From Octadecabacter arcticus 238 (GTDB lineage: Bacteria > Pseudomonadota > Alphaproteobacteria > Rhodobacterales > Rhodobacteraceae): a stretch of 64,000 bases of DNA. Within the stretch, counting starts at the first letter, position 1; each line of letters opens with the position of its first letter. The notes under the pieces are model-generated. The model ran no database searches. It was not told where the DNA came from and saw nothing but the letters and a program-made list of their open reading frames with translations. The position numbers and the translations under genes are program-made. Where the stretch lies: positions 439,001 to 503,000 of the forward strand of contig NC_020908.1 of assembly GCF_000155735.2 (NCBI RefSeq). The letters run 5' to 3'. Positions 63,753 through 64,000 of the stretch are shown piece after piece.

Positions 63753-64000
63753 CTACTGCTTTCCTCGCGGGGCCGCTTAGCACGGCTCTCTCACTTTACT
63801 CACGGGTCAAGATAGGGGTGCTACTCAGGTTCTCAAAGGGAAATTCGCGTGGACTCCAACCTCTGTCGTAATTTTGCTTCACTTGGTTACAAATTGTTAT
63901 TAATGCGGCTCTCTCTAGGGTTGAATTGCAGTTCTGTCGTCCAAGGGCCTGCAGAGCAGGCGAACAGCGAACGATTGCCCTAAATCGATTAGTTGCTGAG
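63753..64000. other. window-end region without a recognisable gene
   Basis: The last 248 bp show no convincing coding frame or RNA gene. The stretch probably holds the promoter of the lipoprotein gene on the minus strand and of a gene beyond the window. Confidence 0.4.

Noticed and set aside
1..64000. CRISPR arrays, tRNA or rRNA genes, restriction-modification or other defence systems
   Set aside because: No repeat-spacer pattern, no tRNA cloverleaf and no defence-type domain set was seen on either strand. The RecD-like helicase has no nuclease partner.

Overview
The window is a stretch of core chromosome from an alphaproteobacterium of the Rhodobacterales (Roseobacter group). The evidence is the gene set and its order: three ethylmalonyl-CoA pathway genes, sdhCDAB with small lipoprotein genes inside it, a second RpoH-type sigma factor, and several small lipoprotein and secreted families typical of roseobacters. 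The heavy load of recent insertion sequences (IS) recalls polar Octadecabacter-like strains, but that is only an inference. I saw no rRNA, tRNA, CRISPR array, prophage, plasmid backbone or recognisable defence locus.

Bases 1-7.7 kb: the 3' part of mesaconyl-CoA hydratase, a small membrane protein, a DUF1194 protein, sdhC-sdhD-sdhA-(two small lipoproteins)-sdhB with a strong terminator, a DUF1989 protein, and deoD. Bases 7.7-13 kb are an IS cluster: an IS66-type element (lacking tnpA/tnpB) that separates a small lipoprotein gene from a palindromic operator-like site, an ISL3 element, an H-NS-like gene, and an IS630 element. Bases 13-18 kb: ethylmalonyl-CoA mutase, a PlsC-like acyltransferase, and crotonyl-CoA carboxylase/reductase. 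Bases 18-22.5 kb: a RecD-like helicase, an SDR oxidoreductase, a TIGR02186 protein and a TauE/SafE exporter. Bases 22.5-28.6 kb: a purine-nucleoside uptake and phosphorolysis operon (BMP binding protein, NTF2-like protein, ABC ATPase, two permeases, PNP).

Bases 28.7-45 kb are housekeeping: rimI-tsaB, nfu, a universal stress protein, a VOC protein, trpS, a rhomboid-like protein without the catalytic residues, murJ, a DUF481 outer-membrane protein, a LysR regulator with a divergent entericidin-like gene, glnD, a PBP activator, rsmI-yraN, and gshB. Bases 45-64 kb: an alpha/beta-hydrolase gene split by a second, almost identical IS630; comM; a frameshifted GST; a cobC-like phosphatase with cobU; rpoH2; coaBC-dut-thiF; an amino-acid ABC binding-protein gene split by an ISL3 that itself carries an IS66; a permease whose frame runs on into an M3 oligopeptidase; an SH3 protein; a D-2-hydroxyacid dehydrogenase; a lipase-like protein; and a small lipoprotein.

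Working together: the ethylmalonyl-CoA genes assimilate acetyl-CoA and yield succinyl-CoA, malate and glyoxylate. Succinate dehydrogenase next to them feeds the product into the TCA cycle. The mutase needs adenosylcobalamin, which fits the cobU/cobC-like pair. The main story of the window is ongoing IS decay. Three IS families are each present twice, with target duplications legible at every end. One insertion is nested, and at least two metabolic or transport genes are broken in a way that can be rebuilt exactly.
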